Positions 24,026 to 33,202 of a DNA stretch of 64,000 nt are shown one piece after another. The position numbers and the translations under genes are program-made. Numbering within the stretch: the first letter of the stretch is position 1; each line of letters opens with the position of its first letter. Below the pieces are notes generated by a model that saw nothing but the letters and a program-made list of their open reading frames with translations, ran no database searches and was not told where the DNA came from. Source of the stretch: Hyphomicrobium sp. MC1 (GTDB taxonomy: Bacteria > Pseudomonadota > Alphaproteobacteria > Rhizobiales > Hyphomicrobiaceae); assembly GCF_000253295.1 (NCBI RefSeq), contig NC_015717.1, positions 2,914,001-2,978,000 on the forward strand. The letters run 5' to 3'.

Positions 24026-25090
24026 ATGTCAACCTTCGAACGCTATCTGACGGTATGGGTCGCCCTCTGCATCGTTTTCGGCATCGCGCTTGGTCATTTC
24101 TTTCCTGTTGCCTTTGCAGGGATCGCCGCGGCGGAAGTGGCCAACGTGAACTTCGTCGTCGCGGCGCTGATCTGGTTGATGATCATTCCGATGCTGGTGA
24201 AGATCGATTTCTCAGCGCTTTCCAAAGTGAAAGCTCATTGGCGCGGCATCGGCGTCACTCTTTTCGTCAATTGGGCGGTAAAGCCGTTCTCGATGGCGCT
24301 TCTGGGCTGGATCTTCGTCGGCTGGATATTCCGGCCGTACCTACCAGCCGAGGAGATCAACAGTTATATCGCCGGCCTCATTCTCCTCGCCGCTGCGCCG
24401 TGTACGGCCATGGTGTTCGTGTGGAGCAACCTCTCTGACGGCGAGCCGCATTTCACCTTGAGCCAAGTGGCACTCAACGACGTGATCATGGTTTTCGCGT
24501 TCGCGCCGATTGTCGGTCTGCTGCTCGGTCTTTCGGCGATCACGGTGCCTTGGAACACGCTCCTTTTGTCGGTCGTGCTTTACATTGTGGTGCCGGTCAT
24601 CATCGCGCAGGTGATCCGCAGCGTCGTCCTCTCGACCGGTGGCCAGGGGGCGCTGAACGCATTGCTTCGGCGCATTCAGCCTCTATCCCTCGTGGCCCTG
24701 CTCACCACGCTGGTCTTGCTATTCGGCTTTCAGGGCGAGCAGATCTTGGCGCAGCCATTGATCATCGCCATGCTGGCGGTACCCATTCTCATCCAGGTCT
24801 ATTTCAACTCGGCGCTCGCCTACCTTCTCAACCGCGCGTCAGGCGAAGCTCATTGCGTGGCGGGACCCTCCGCGCTGATCGGCGCCAGCAACTTCTTCGA
24901 GCTGGCAGTCGCCGCCGCGATCAGCCTCTTTGGTCTACACTCCGGCGCAGCGCTCGCCACCGTCGTTGGCGTGCTGATCGAGGTCCCCGTGATGTTGTCT
25001 GTGGTGAAGATCGTCAATTCGTCGCGCGACTGGTACGAGGCCGGTCGGACGGTCAGAAAGCGTGGCCTATCCGCGCAAGCAGGAGAATGA
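24026..25090 (+). CDS. acr3: ACR3-family arsenite efflux permease
   Basis: A 354-residue inner-membrane arsenite exporter with about ten helices. The family landmark cysteine is in LAAAPCTAMVFVWSNLSDGEPHFTLSQVALND. It is full length. It sits between the two arsenate reductase genes and depends on them for its substrate when the cell meets arsenate. Confidence 0.92.
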   Translation: MSTFERYLTVWVALCIVFGIALGHFFPVAFAGIAAAEVANVNFVVAALIWLMIIPMLVKIDFSALSKVKAHWRGIGVTLFVNWAVKPFSMALLGWIFVGWIFRPYLPAEEINSYIAGLILLAAAPCTAMVFVWSNLSDGEPHFTLSQVALNDVIMVFAFAPIVGLLLGLSAITVPWNTLLLSVVLYIVVPVIIAQVIRSVVLSTGGQGALNALLRRIQPLSLVALLTTLVLLFGFQGEQILAQPLIIAMLAVPILIQVYFNSALAYLLNRASGEAHCVAGPSALIGASNFFELAVAAAISLFGLHSGAALATVVGVLIEVPVMLSVVKIVNSSRDWYEAGRTVRKRGLSAQAGE

Positions 25091-25093
25091 GCG

Positions 25094-25507
25094 ATGGCGA
25101 TCACCATCTACCACAACCCGGCCTGCGGCACTTCCCGCAACACGCTGGCGATGATCCGCCAGAGCGGCGAGGAGCCGGAGATCATTGAATACCTCAAGAC
25201 CCCGCCTTCGCGCACAACACTGGTGGACCTGATTAGGCGCATGGGCATCACCCCGCGCGAGCTGCTCCGCCAGAAGGGAACGCCCTTTGCCGAACTCGAC
25301 CTGGGCAATGCCAAGTGGACCGACGATCAACTCATTGATTTCATGATGGAGCATCCTATCCTCATCAACCGGCCTATCGTTGTCACAACGATAGGCGTGA
25401 AGCTGTGCCGGCCATCGGAGACGGTGCTCGACATCCTGGCGGAGCCGAACATCGGCAACTTCACCAAAGAGGACGGCGAAGTGATTGCGGCAAGAAAGAA
25501 GGCTTGA
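25094..25507 (+). CDS. arsC: Arsenate reductase, glutaredoxin-coupled type
   Basis: A 137-residue ArsC of the thioredoxin-fold, glutathione/glutaredoxin-dependent class. Catalytic Cys is in IYHNPACGTSRNTLAMIR, and conserved HPILINRPIVVT carries an arginine of the active site. It is unrelated in fold to the arsC at 23499, so the operon has two reduction routes with different electron donors. It overlaps arsH by a single base. Confidence 0.9.
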   Translation: MAITIYHNPACGTSRNTLAMIRQSGEEPEIIEYLKTPPSRTTLVDLIRRMGITPRELLRQKGTPFAELDLGNAKWTDDQLIDFMMEHPILINRPIVVTTIGVKLCRPSETVLDILAEPNIGNFTKEDGEVIAARKKA

Positions 25508-26247
25508 TGAGCAAGAACGGCGCCAGCGACCTGCCCAACATCGCGCACGAGCATCTGCACATTCCCGCCGAGGATAAGCTCGCCGCGGCGGGTAGCCATA
25601 AGCCGCGTATCCTTTTGCTCTACGGTTCACTGCGCGCGCGGTCGTACAGCCGCTTTCTCACGATGGAAGCGGCGCGATTGCTGGAGCATTTCGGGGCCGA
25701 AACGAAGATCTTTCACGCGCATGGCCTACCGCTGCCGGATGACGCGCCCGCGACCCATCCCAAGGTGCAGGAATTGCGCGAGCTTGCTGCCTGGTCCGAG
25801 GGCCAGGTTTGGTGCTCGCCGGAGCGGCACGGTGCGATGAGCGGCGTGATGAAGTCACAGATCGACTGGATACCTTTGTCTACGGGCGCTATTCGCCCCA
25901 CCCAGGGCAAGACGCTGGCCGTGATGCAGGTCAGCGGCGGCTCTCAGTCCTTCAATGCCGTGAACCAGATGCGCGTGCTGGGCCGCTGGATGCGGATGAT
26001 CACCATTCCGAACCAGTCTTCCGTCGCAAAGGCCTTCAATGAATTCGACGAGGACGGCCGCATGAAGCCATCAGCCTATTACGACCGCGTTGTAGATGTG
26101 ATGGAGGAGCTGGTGAAGTTCACCCTGCTTACCCGCGACTGCGCTGACTATCTTGTCGATCGTTACAGCGAAAGGAAGGAAAGCGCCGAGGAGTTGTCGC
26201 GTCGCGTGAACCTGCCCTCAGCCGTGAACGACACGCCGCGGCGGTAA
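25507..26247 (+). CDS. arsH: ArsH NADPH-dependent flavin reductase / organoarsenical oxidase
   Basis: A 246-residue flavodoxin-like FMN protein. The flavin-binding start is ILLLYGSLRARSYSRFLTMEAARLL, with EGQVWCSPERHGAMSGVMKSQIDW downstream, both standard for ArsH. ArsH oxidises trivalent methyl- or aryl-arsenicals in other bacteria. The start is the ATG that shares its A with the arsC stop. It is the last gene of the ars operon. Confidence 0.9.
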   Translation: MSKNGASDLPNIAHEHLHIPAEDKLAAAGSHKPRILLLYGSLRARSYSRFLTMEAARLLEHFGAETKIFHAHGLPLPDDAPATHPKVQELRELAAWSEGQVWCSPERHGAMSGVMKSQIDWIPLSTGAIRPTQGKTLAVMQVSGGSQSFNAVNQMRVLGRWMRMITIPNQSSVAKAFNEFDEDGRMKPSAYYDRVVDVMEELVKFTLLTRDCADYLVDRYSERKESAEELSRRVNLPSAVNDTPRR

Positions 26248-26505
26248 AGCCTTTCAACGACCGCTCGTTCGGACGCTCATCACGCCAAATTCCGCGACTC
26301 GAATGGGGCGAATATGGCGTCTCGTCCGTGATGCATAGAAAACAGACTCTGGTGGCCTCCCCCCGCACCTCAAGTAGTCGTCCCTAAGTGGGTGGAAATG
26401 CCATTTCGTACTTGGGCCAAGCGGATACTCTGCTGTAGTTCGCTCAAGTCTGCGTAAGCCTTGTATTATCATCGCCATCGGAGGTTCGGAGAGGCGCTCG
26501 GGCTT

Positions 26506-27078
26506 ATGGCAACAAACAACACTGACGAGAAGACATCGAACGCCCATGGCGTCATCGAGCTGCGGATTCAAAAGCTGGCGCAGCTTTTTAACTCGCTCGA
26601 CCCATCGCCTTTTCACGAGCGGGATCTGGATCAAGATGCCGAAGAGTACATCGTCGGCTGGGCACGCGAATTACCATCAGACTTGCCTCTGAAGATTGTT
26701 ATCCATTTGCCCGACGAGGCGATGCATGATGCTCAAAAGTGCGAGCTTCCGTCGGCGTTGGCAAACTACTTCACAGAACGCGCCCAATTTGCGCAACGCG
26801 AACTAAATGAGCTGTTTAGAATCGGACGCCTCTATTTATTCGTGGGCTCCGCCACCCTGGTGGCGTGTCTCCTCGGCAGCCAATTGGTGCGAAGCACGCT
26901 CGGCGCAGGGCCGCTTGCGGCCATCGTCTCCGAGAGCTTAGTCTTCTTTGGATGGGTCGCCAATTGGAAGCCGATCGAGACTTTTCTTTACGATTGGTTG
27001 CCGCTGAAGCGCCGGCGAGATCTATTTCTTAGACTGGCGCAAGCGACTGTGCACCTGGAGAAAATTCCGTCGGGATGA
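26506..27078 (+). CDS. Conserved membrane protein of unknown function
   Basis: A 190-residue protein. The N-terminal half is soluble with a conserved-looking VIELRIQKLAQLFNSLDPSPFHERDLDQDAEEYIVGWARELP. Two hydrophobic helices occupy about residues 111-131 and 137-155, and a short basic-aromatic tail (DWLPLKRRRDLFLRLAQ) follows. The start is taken at the ATG inside the longer open frame. No named family is recognised. It stands alone between the ars operon and a convergent cytochrome gene. Confidence 0.65.
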   Translation: MATNNTDEKTSNAHGVIELRIQKLAQLFNSLDPSPFHERDLDQDAEEYIVGWARELPSDLPLKIVIHLPDEAMHDAQKCELPSALANYFTERAQFAQRELNELFRIGRLYLFVGSATLVACLLGSQLVRSTLGAGPLAAIVSESLVFFGWVANWKPIETFLYDWLPLKRRRDLFLRLAQATVHLEKIPSG

Positions 27079-27232
27079 TCCTGGAGCTGCTCTCAAAAGA
27101 GTGTGCAATCGACAGACGTCGCAGGCCTCGGCGCGTCGATACGTGAGGAACCAACATCAACTGCCGAAGAACTTGTCAGGTCACGGCTCTAATGAACTCA
27201 TGCGAACAACGATGCCAAGACTGGTATTGGGT

Positions 27233-27961
27233 TCACCGTGCCTGCTGGCTCTCCAAATAGGAGACGAGCTCATCAATCTCACGATCAGCGGCGTCAGGTG
27301 GCATGTTCTCGTTGAAATAACCCTCCCATGCAAGCAGCCGCATTGTTCCGTGTCCGCTTATGCCGCCATCGCGGATAATTCCTTCCACCTTCCCCCTGGG
27401 AAACCAACCGCCGTTGTGCTTGGAGATTTGTGTTAGATCGGGAGCAGGCTTCTTCAGCCCTTCGGCAAATATCCCCGGGCTCGCACCAATTCCATGGCAT
27501 AAGGCGCAGTAGGTCCGGTATGTTTGTTCACCCGCTTTGAACCTTTGATCGGGCATTGCTTTTGGCTCTTCATCGATAGTTTCCCGAGCTTTGCCGAGGA
27601 CATCCTTCGTCGCATCTTCGGTCTTATCGAAGAACTCATCTGCGCTTCGTTGCGCCTTGTCCAAGGCTTCCGTCGTTCTATGCTGAGCATTGTCAATGGA
27701 ACGCGGAATAACAATTCGCGCTTTGTCGATTGCGTCTTTAACAGCTCGCCGTGCCTTTTCGATTGCGTTCAAAGCGGCTTTCTTGGCGGCATCAATAGCT
27801 GCTTTAGCATCTTCCCCGGCATCCGTTGGGGCTTCCGACTTGGTTTGCGCAGATTGAAGTTGCTCGGAGAATGCGGCAGGCCTACCGACCAACAGAAACC
27901 CAAAAACTCCTATCGCGATTGCGACGTAATAAAATGGCGTGTGATTCCCGCTCTTGGACAT
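27233..27961 (-). CDS. Membrane-anchored cytochrome c with long helical spacer
   Basis: A 242-residue protein. An uncleaved-looking helix at about residues 10-28 is followed by about 100 residues rich in Ala, Lys, Asp and Glu (KAAIDAAKKAALNAIEKARR) that should form a long charged helix. The cytochrome c domain follows, with CALCH at 152-156 and the GISGHGTMRLLAWEG ligand region. The heme domain could thus be held well away from the membrane. GGGAGG precedes the ATG by eight bases. A perfect FNR box is centred 66 bp upstream. The heme domain resembles that of the cytochrome at 426-881. Confidence 0.82.
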   Translation of the reverse strand: MSKSGNHTPFYYVAIAIGVFGFLLVGRPAAFSEQLQSAQTKSEAPTDAGEDAKAAIDAAKKAALNAIEKARRAVKDAIDKARIVIPRSIDNAQHRTTEALDKAQRSADEFFDKTEDATKDVLGKARETIDEEPKAMPDQRFKAGEQTYRTYCALCHGIGASPGIFAEGLKKPAPDLTQISKHNGGWFPRGKVEGIIRDGGISGHGTMRLLAWEGYFNENMPPDAADREIDELVSYLESQQAR

Positions 27962-28535
27962 GACGAAACCTCCCGAGCAATGAATGGCTTCGAGGCTCGC
28001 ATATGCACTTCCGGCGATGCTTGATTCACATCAACCAAATCTGCTCGAGAGCTGAGGGTCATGGGGAAGCCTCTTATGTGAAAGATGTCGTCGCGAAGGA
28101 GCAACCGAGTTGTCACGATCGATATCCGCGGCCGAGATGCACCAGCCGTTCGAAATCTGTTTTTAGCTGGGCTAGCACCACGCGAGCCTAGAAAGCTGGC
28201 TCAAAATCGCTTGGAACGGCATCTGAAAGCAGCTATTTAAAACAGCCACGCCCTTCCGTTTTGCTTATTAAATCAATATCTTGTGGCGCGTCTACGGTGC
28301 TCCGTACGAGCCCGGGCGATATGACTATAACATTTGCCGCAGACGTCAGGTGGCCATCAGCGCATGCAATGCCTTGGCCTAGCGCGAATCTTACACATCC
28401 TGCAATCGTTGGTGCCATCGGTGATGTCATGAGTGAAGCTATTCGAGGCCTCGAAGGCGATGATAGCCGTTGCAGCTACCCGCCGCATCTCGTGGGAACG
28501 TTTTGAACAAGCACGGCATAAGACGGAGAAGAGAA
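27962..28535. other. Long intergenic region with FNR box
   Basis: It carries the box at 28021-28034 for the leftward cytochrome. The other 500 bases contain only short open frames on both strands (for example 28233-28430 leftward) without family likeness or ribosome-binding sites. It may hold gene remnants, but none could be named. Confidence 0.45.
28021..28034. promoter_or_regulatory. FNR-type box for the anchored cytochrome c
   Basis: TTGATTCACATCAA is a perfect TTGAT-N4-ATCAA palindrome, centred about 66 bp before the cytochrome start at 27961. Confidence 0.82.
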
Positions 28536-29690
28536 TTGGCACGGATATTCGTCTTCGCCTTGGCAGCCGTGCTTATAAATTTCTTCAGTCACACGGGCGC
28601 CTCCGCGAGGGACGCTGACCCGAAAGGGGTGGCACTCTGGGAAGCCGGTTCCAAGGCATACGACGACGGAAACCTAACTCAGGCGCGAGATCTGCTGTCA
28701 CACGCAGCGGACGCCGGCAATGCTTCTGCGATGAACCTTTTGGCGTCGATCCTACAGAAAGGATTGGGGGGCGACGCGGACTTACCAGCCGCTCGAAAAT
28801 GGTATGAAGCGGCCGCAAATAACGGTGACCTATCAGAAGCAATGTTCAGCCTGGCAATGATGCTGCACAACGGCCAAGGCGGCCCCAAAGACGTTGCCTC
28901 TGCTCGTTCCTGGTTTGAGAAAGCAGCGAATGCCGGGAATGTCCCGGCGATGGATTGGATGGGCTATCTTTCTCAGGATGGTGAGGGCGGCCCTCAAGAT
29001 TTCGCGGTGGCACGGTCGTGGTTTCAGCGGGCGGCCGATCAGGGCGACGCCAACGGCTTGTATAGAATGGGCTACTATTTTGAAACCGGGACGGGTGGCC
29101 CGGCAAATCCCCAGGGCGCGCGCGAAATGTATCAGAAGGCGGCCGAAAAGGGCCTCGTTCGGGCCATGACCTACTATGCGAAAGTTTTGTATGACGGGAC
29201 AGGCGGTCGAAAGGATTTAAGCGGAGCGCGGGACTGGGCTCAAAAAGCAGCCGAAAAAGGTGATGCGGACGCTATGGGGATGCTCGCAACGATCTACGCG
29301 CACGGGCAAGGCGTTGCCGTGAATTATTCATCGGCGCGTACATGGGCTAAGAGCGCGTCTGAAGCCGGTTGTTCGTTTGCGATGCCTCTATATGGCTTTC
29401 TCCTCGAAAGGGGCTTGGGTGGCCCTAAAAATCTTCCGGAAGCCCGCCAGTGGTACGAGAAGGCTGCCAATGCGGGTGATCGCATCGGCATGTACGACTA
29501 CGGCATTGCTTTGATCCAAGGGAAAGGCGGTCCCCGCATGACGAAGGATGGCCGTGCATGGCTGCAGAAAGCCGCCGCCTTGGGGGACCCGGACGCCAAG
29601 AGATATCTGGCGCGCAAAGGGAGCGGCGGTCGCCGCACCGTTCGAAAACCTACCTATGAATCGTCCCTGGGGGGATTTCTGCCCTTCTAA
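28536..29690 (+). CDS. Sel1-repeat (TPR-like) exported protein
   Basis: A 384-residue protein with a signal peptide (ARIFVFALAAVLINFF, ending near GASA) and about nine Sel1 repeats of some 36 residues from residue 35 to 360. Each has the A-x2-WY/F-xKAA-x-G pattern and a GLGGP/GQGG turn. Such repeats form protein-binding solenoids. A TTG with GGAG seven bases upstream gives a clean signal peptide; an earlier TTG at 28470 would add 22 polar residues. It ends 42 bp from the convergent carbamate kinase gene. The partner is unknown. Confidence 0.8.
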   Translation: MARIFVFALAAVLINFFSHTGASARDADPKGVALWEAGSKAYDDGNLTQARDLLSHAADAGNASAMNLLASILQKGLGGDADLPAARKWYEAAANNGDLSEAMFSLAMMLHNGQGGPKDVASARSWFEKAANAGNVPAMDWMGYLSQDGEGGPQDFAVARSWFQRAADQGDANGLYRMGYYFETGTGGPANPQGAREMYQKAAEKGLVRAMTYYAKVLYDGTGGRKDLSGARDWAQKAAEKGDADAMGMLATIYAHGQGVAVNYSSARTWAKSASEAGCSFAMPLYGFLLERGLGGPKNLPEARQWYEKAANAGDRIGMYDYGIALIQGKGGPRMTKDGRAWLQKAAALGDPDAKRYLARKGSGGRRTVRKPTYESSLGGFLPF

Positions 29691-29731
29691 GGATCTACGG
29701 ATCTGGTGAAATTACCTCAACGATGAGGCCG

Positions 29732-30637
29732 TCAGGGGAGCACGATCGTGCCACCCTCTCCACTCAATACAGACTGCACAGCGGACAAAGATCCGATAAC
29801 GGCGGCGCGACCGGTCCGTTCGGCGAAGTTGCACGCTGCGCTTACCTTCGGTCCCATTGAGCCGTCCGCAAAGCCATGGCGGCGCAAATCAAGCGATTTG
29901 ATTTTTCCGATGGCCTTTTGTTGCGGCGTTCCCCAGTCAAGATAAACAGCATCCACATCAGTGAGGATGACCAGCTGATCGGCTCCAAGCTTCTCCGCAA
30001 GGAGTGCTGCGGCTAGATCCTTGTCGATGACGGCTTCGACGCCACTGATCCTGCCGTCTGGATTATTGCGACGGACGGGTATGCCGCCGCCGCCAGCGCA
30101 GATGACAAGAACGCCGCTGCGAACGAGACTATCAATAATCGGTAGTTCAACGATTTCCACCGGCTGGGGAGAAGGCACAACCCTGCGGAATGACTTCCCA
30201 TCTTGTGCGTATGTCCAAGAGTGCTGTTCCCGAAGCGACGCAACTTCTTCTGAAGTGTAGACGGGACCAATCGGTTTCGTCGGCCGTTGAAATGCTGGAT
30301 CGCTGCCATCGACGATAGTCTGTGTAATGAGCGCCGCGGTGGGACGTTCCGGGCTCGCATTTCGCAGTTCCTGAGCGACGACGTAACCGATCATCCCCTG
30401 CGACTCGGCCCCGAGCACATCGAGCGGATAAGGCGGGAGCGCCTTGTAGGCATTGGCTTCAAGAGCGAGCAAGCCCACTTGAGGACCGTTTCCGTGCACG
30501 ATGACGATTTCATGTCCCTTACATGCCAGGGCCAATGCATCGGCAGCGGCGCGCATATTGCGCCGCTGATTTTCTGCAGACAGAGGCTCGCCGCGTTTCA
30601 GCAACGCGTTCCCGCCAAGAGCAACGACAATCCGCAT
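29732..30637 (-). CDS. aguC: Carbamate kinase
   Basis: A 301-residue cytoplasmic kinase that makes ATP from carbamoyl phosphate and ADP, the energy-yielding last step of the agmatine deiminase pathway. The family motifs IVVALGGNALLKRG, VHGNGPQVGLL and AGGGGIPV are present. It is last in a four-gene operon, three bases after aguA. It is full length and intact. An arginine-deiminase role is less likely because no arcA-type gene is present. Confidence 0.93.
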   Translation of the reverse strand: MRIVVALGGNALLKRGEPLSAENQRRNMRAAADALALACKGHEIVIVHGNGPQVGLLALEANAYKALPPYPLDVLGAESQGMIGYVVAQELRNASPERPTAALITQTIVDGSDPAFQRPTKPIGPVYTSEEVASLREQHSWTYAQDGKSFRRVVPSPQPVEIVELPIIDSLVRSGVLVICAGGGGIPVRRNNPDGRISGVEAVIDKDLAAALLAEKLGADQLVILTDVDAVYLDWGTPQQKAIGKIKSLDLRRHGFADGSMGPKVSAACNFAERTGRAAVIGSLSAVQSVLSGEGGTIVLP

Positions 30638-30640
30638 CTG

Positions 30641-31765
30641 TTATGCGGCTCCCGCCATACGGAGCAGACGTCGGCCGAGCGGCTCCTGCTGGGTGATGCA
30701 ATGAATGTTGCCGCCACCAAGAAGGATCTCACGCCCAGGCACGCTTACGATCCGCCGGGTCGGAAAGAGTTTCGCCAGCGCGTCCTGCGCCGGACCGTCA
30801 GCTGGATCGTTGAAGCGCGGCATCACGATTACGTCGTTGGCGATGTAGAAATTGACGTATGATGCTGCGAGGCGATTGCCTGCTTCGCGCGGCAGCGTTC
30901 CAGCAACCTTATCGACTCCGGCGGCTTCTTCAGCCGTGATCAAGACTGGTTTTGGCGCGATGAGCTTGTGAATGTTCAGCCGCCTCCCGCGAGCGTCGGT
31001 CGCCTTTTCGAGCCGTTCCAAGGCTCCGGCCGAAATTGCATATTGCGGATCGGAGCGATCTTCCGTCCACGTCAGCACAACTTCTCCGGGCGCAACGAAG
31101 CGGCAGAAATTATCAGTGTGGCCGCTCGTCTCGTCGAGGTAGACGCCTTTCTCCAACCAGATGATCTTCTCAAGATTGAGATAGTCACAGAGATACTTCT
31201 CGATCTCGGCACGGCTTTTATCGGGATTGCGGTTCGGATTGAGCAAGCACTCTTCTGTGGTCAAGAGCGTGCCTTGCCCGTCGACATCGATTGAACCGCC
31301 TTCGAGAATGAAGTCCGGCGCGTATCGATCATCCCTTTCGAGCTCTATGACTTTCTCACCGACGAGGTCGTCTTGATCCCAAGGGAAGTAGAGCCCTCCG
31401 GCAAGCCCACCCCAAGCATTGAATTTCCAATCGATGCCCCTCACCGCGCCCGCATCATTTACGACGAATGTCGGCCCGCAATCACGGATCCAACTGTCGT
31501 TACTCGTCATTTCGACGAGACGTACGGACGGGTCGAGCATCTCTCGGGCGATAAGATATTGAGCGGGAGATGCACAGACAGTTACCGGCTCACCCTGGGC
31601 GATCGCGGCGGCGACAGCCGCGAAAGCATGCTGTGCAGGCTTTGCACCACTTCGCCAGTTATCCGATCGCTCAGGCCAGAGCATCCAGCAACCAATGTGG
31701 GGCTCCCATTCCGCCGGCATCCGAAAGCCGTCCTGCTTGGGTGTCGTTGCGAGGACCTTAGACAT
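30641..31765 (-). CDS. aguA: Agmatine deiminase
   Basis: A 374-residue enzyme converting agmatine to N-carbamoylputrescine and ammonia. Active-site motifs are clear: ERSDNWR, NDSWIRDCGPTFV, LEGGSIDVDGQG, SGHTDNFCRF and the catalytic cysteine in GGGNIHCITQQEP near the C-terminus. The start at 31765 overlaps the permease stop by eight bases; an earlier start would run further into aguD. It forms the pathway with the transporter, putrescine carbamoyltransferase and carbamate kinase around it. Confidence 0.94.
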   Translation of the reverse strand: MSKVLATTPKQDGFRMPAEWEPHIGCWMLWPERSDNWRSGAKPAQHAFAAVAAAIAQGEPVTVCASPAQYLIAREMLDPSVRLVEMTSNDSWIRDCGPTFVVNDAGAVRGIDWKFNAWGGLAGGLYFPWDQDDLVGEKVIELERDDRYAPDFILEGGSIDVDGQGTLLTTEECLLNPNRNPDKSRAEIEKYLCDYLNLEKIIWLEKGVYLDETSGHTDNFCRFVAPGEVVLTWTEDRSDPQYAISAGALERLEKATDARGRRLNIHKLIAPKPVLITAEEAAGVDKVAGTLPREAGNRLAASYVNFYIANDVIVMPRFNDPADGPAQDALAKLFPTRRIVSVPGREILLGGGNIHCITQQEPLGRRLLRMAGAA

Positions 31766-33182
31766 GGGCGATCTCCTTCGTCGGTTTTGCTGGTTCGGGA
31801 CGTTTGCCATGGACGAGGAATTCGCCGACGATGACCGTGAGCACGACGCCTCCGAGCACGGCGCCTATGTAGGTCATATCAACCGCGCCGGGCTTGTAGA
31901 TGAAGAAGACGATAGCCTGCAGGATGAAGAGCATGCAGATGCTGCTCAGCAGCACAGCAACCGGATAGCCGCCGGGAACGCGATAAGGACGTCGAATATC
32001 TGGGTCATCCCTACGTAGTTTCAGGAACGAGAGGAACAGCAGGAAGTAGGGAAGCAGGAAGACGACTGACGAGAACGCGAAGGTCGTCCAGAAGAGATCT
32101 TCGGAGCTTTTTGCGAGCCACCCGTAAATCAACAACACGACGCTGGCGATGACACCGCACAGGATAGCCGAGTTAGCGGGTGTCTTATAAACGGGATGAA
32201 GCTTGGCGAAGATCGACGGAAGATCGCCACGATTGGCCGCCTCGGCGGCCGATCGGTTTGCTCCGATCGACCACGTCGTCATGTTGGCGATCAATGTATA
32301 GAGCGTCATCACGCACAGGGCGATGACCGGAACATTGCCGGAGATGCCTGCGCCGAAGATCTTTTGAAACGTATCCGGCAGGCCCTTAATGAGGCCGATG
32401 TCGGAAAGCGGGAGCGCGAGCAGAATGCCGACGGTTGCCAGAATGTAGAAGAACGCGATGATCGACCCCGAGCGTACGATTGCCCACGGCACGTCCCGCC
32501 CAGGATTTTCCATCTCCTCAGCCGCTCCGGACATTAGCTCGAAGCCGAGGAAATTATAGATAATGACCGGAAGGAACGCGAGACTATCGCCCCAGTGCGG
32601 CGTGAGCGTCGCGAGGCTGAACTCGTTCGCGGGACCGTTATGCATTGCGTAGGCAATGCCGCCGAGGCCGAGCGCGAGCATGATAATCACTTTGAAAATG
32701 GCGCCGATATTCGGCACCCATTTCCCGACCTCCAAGGTGATGATATTGATGCCGACGGTGAGCCACGTCAGCCCCAGCGTGATGACAATCTTCGTCCACA
32801 GGCTCATATCCGGCGCAATCAATTCTGCCAGAATGCCTGCAAAGAGGATGTACACCGACGGCATCCAGAAGGCGACGTTGACCCACCAGAGCCAAGCGGT
32901 ACGTCCAGCCCAGACGGGTCCGAAGGCGCGGCGAACCCAGGCATAGATGCCGCCCTCCTCCGTGTAGGTGCTGCCAAGCTCAGCAGTGATCAGACCATAC
33001 GGAATGAAGAACAGGACGAGCGTGAATATCCACCAGAAGATCGATTGCACGCCGATCGAGGCGGCTGCCGTCAGCTGATCAATGACGAGTACCGCACAGA
33101 CGGTAAACAAGGTCATATCCAAGCCGTGGAGAACTTTTTGGAAGCGCGGAGGCCGCACTGCACCCGGGGCTGAGACCGCCAT
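31758..33182 (-). CDS. aguD: APC-family permease, probable agmatine/putrescine antiporter
   Basis: A 474-residue inner-membrane carrier with about twelve helices of the amino-acid/polyamine/organocation family. It has EEGGIYAWVRRAFGPVWAGRTAWLWWVN in the early part and GFELMSGAAEEMENPGRDVPWAI in the middle. Position between the carbamoyltransferase and deiminase genes matches aguD of lactic acid bacteria, where it exchanges agmatine for putrescine. Substrate is inferred from context. Confidence 0.85.
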   Translation of the reverse strand: MAVSAPGAVRPPRFQKVLHGLDMTLFTVCAVLVIDQLTAAASIGVQSIFWWIFTLVLFFIPYGLITAELGSTYTEEGGIYAWVRRAFGPVWAGRTAWLWWVNVAFWMPSVYILFAGILAELIAPDMSLWTKIVITLGLTWLTVGINIITLEVGKWVPNIGAIFKVIIMLALGLGGIAYAMHNGPANEFSLATLTPHWGDSLAFLPVIIYNFLGFELMSGAAEEMENPGRDVPWAIVRSGSIIAFFYILATVGILLALPLSDIGLIKGLPDTFQKIFGAGISGNVPVIALCVMTLYTLIANMTTWSIGANRSAAEAANRGDLPSIFAKLHPVYKTPANSAILCGVIASVVLLIYGWLAKSSEDLFWTTFAFSSVVFLLPYFLLFLSFLKLRRDDPDIRRPYRVPGGYPVAVLLSSICMLFILQAIVFFIYKPGAVDMTYIGAVLGGVVLTVIVGEFLVHGKRPEPAKPTKEIAHV

Positions 33183-33202
33183 TGGATTATCCTCTTATGT
33201 TT

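Noticed and set aside
28233..28430. Leftward 65-codon frame
   Set aside because: Composition is mildly protein-like but there is no ribosome-binding site, family or coherent neighbour.
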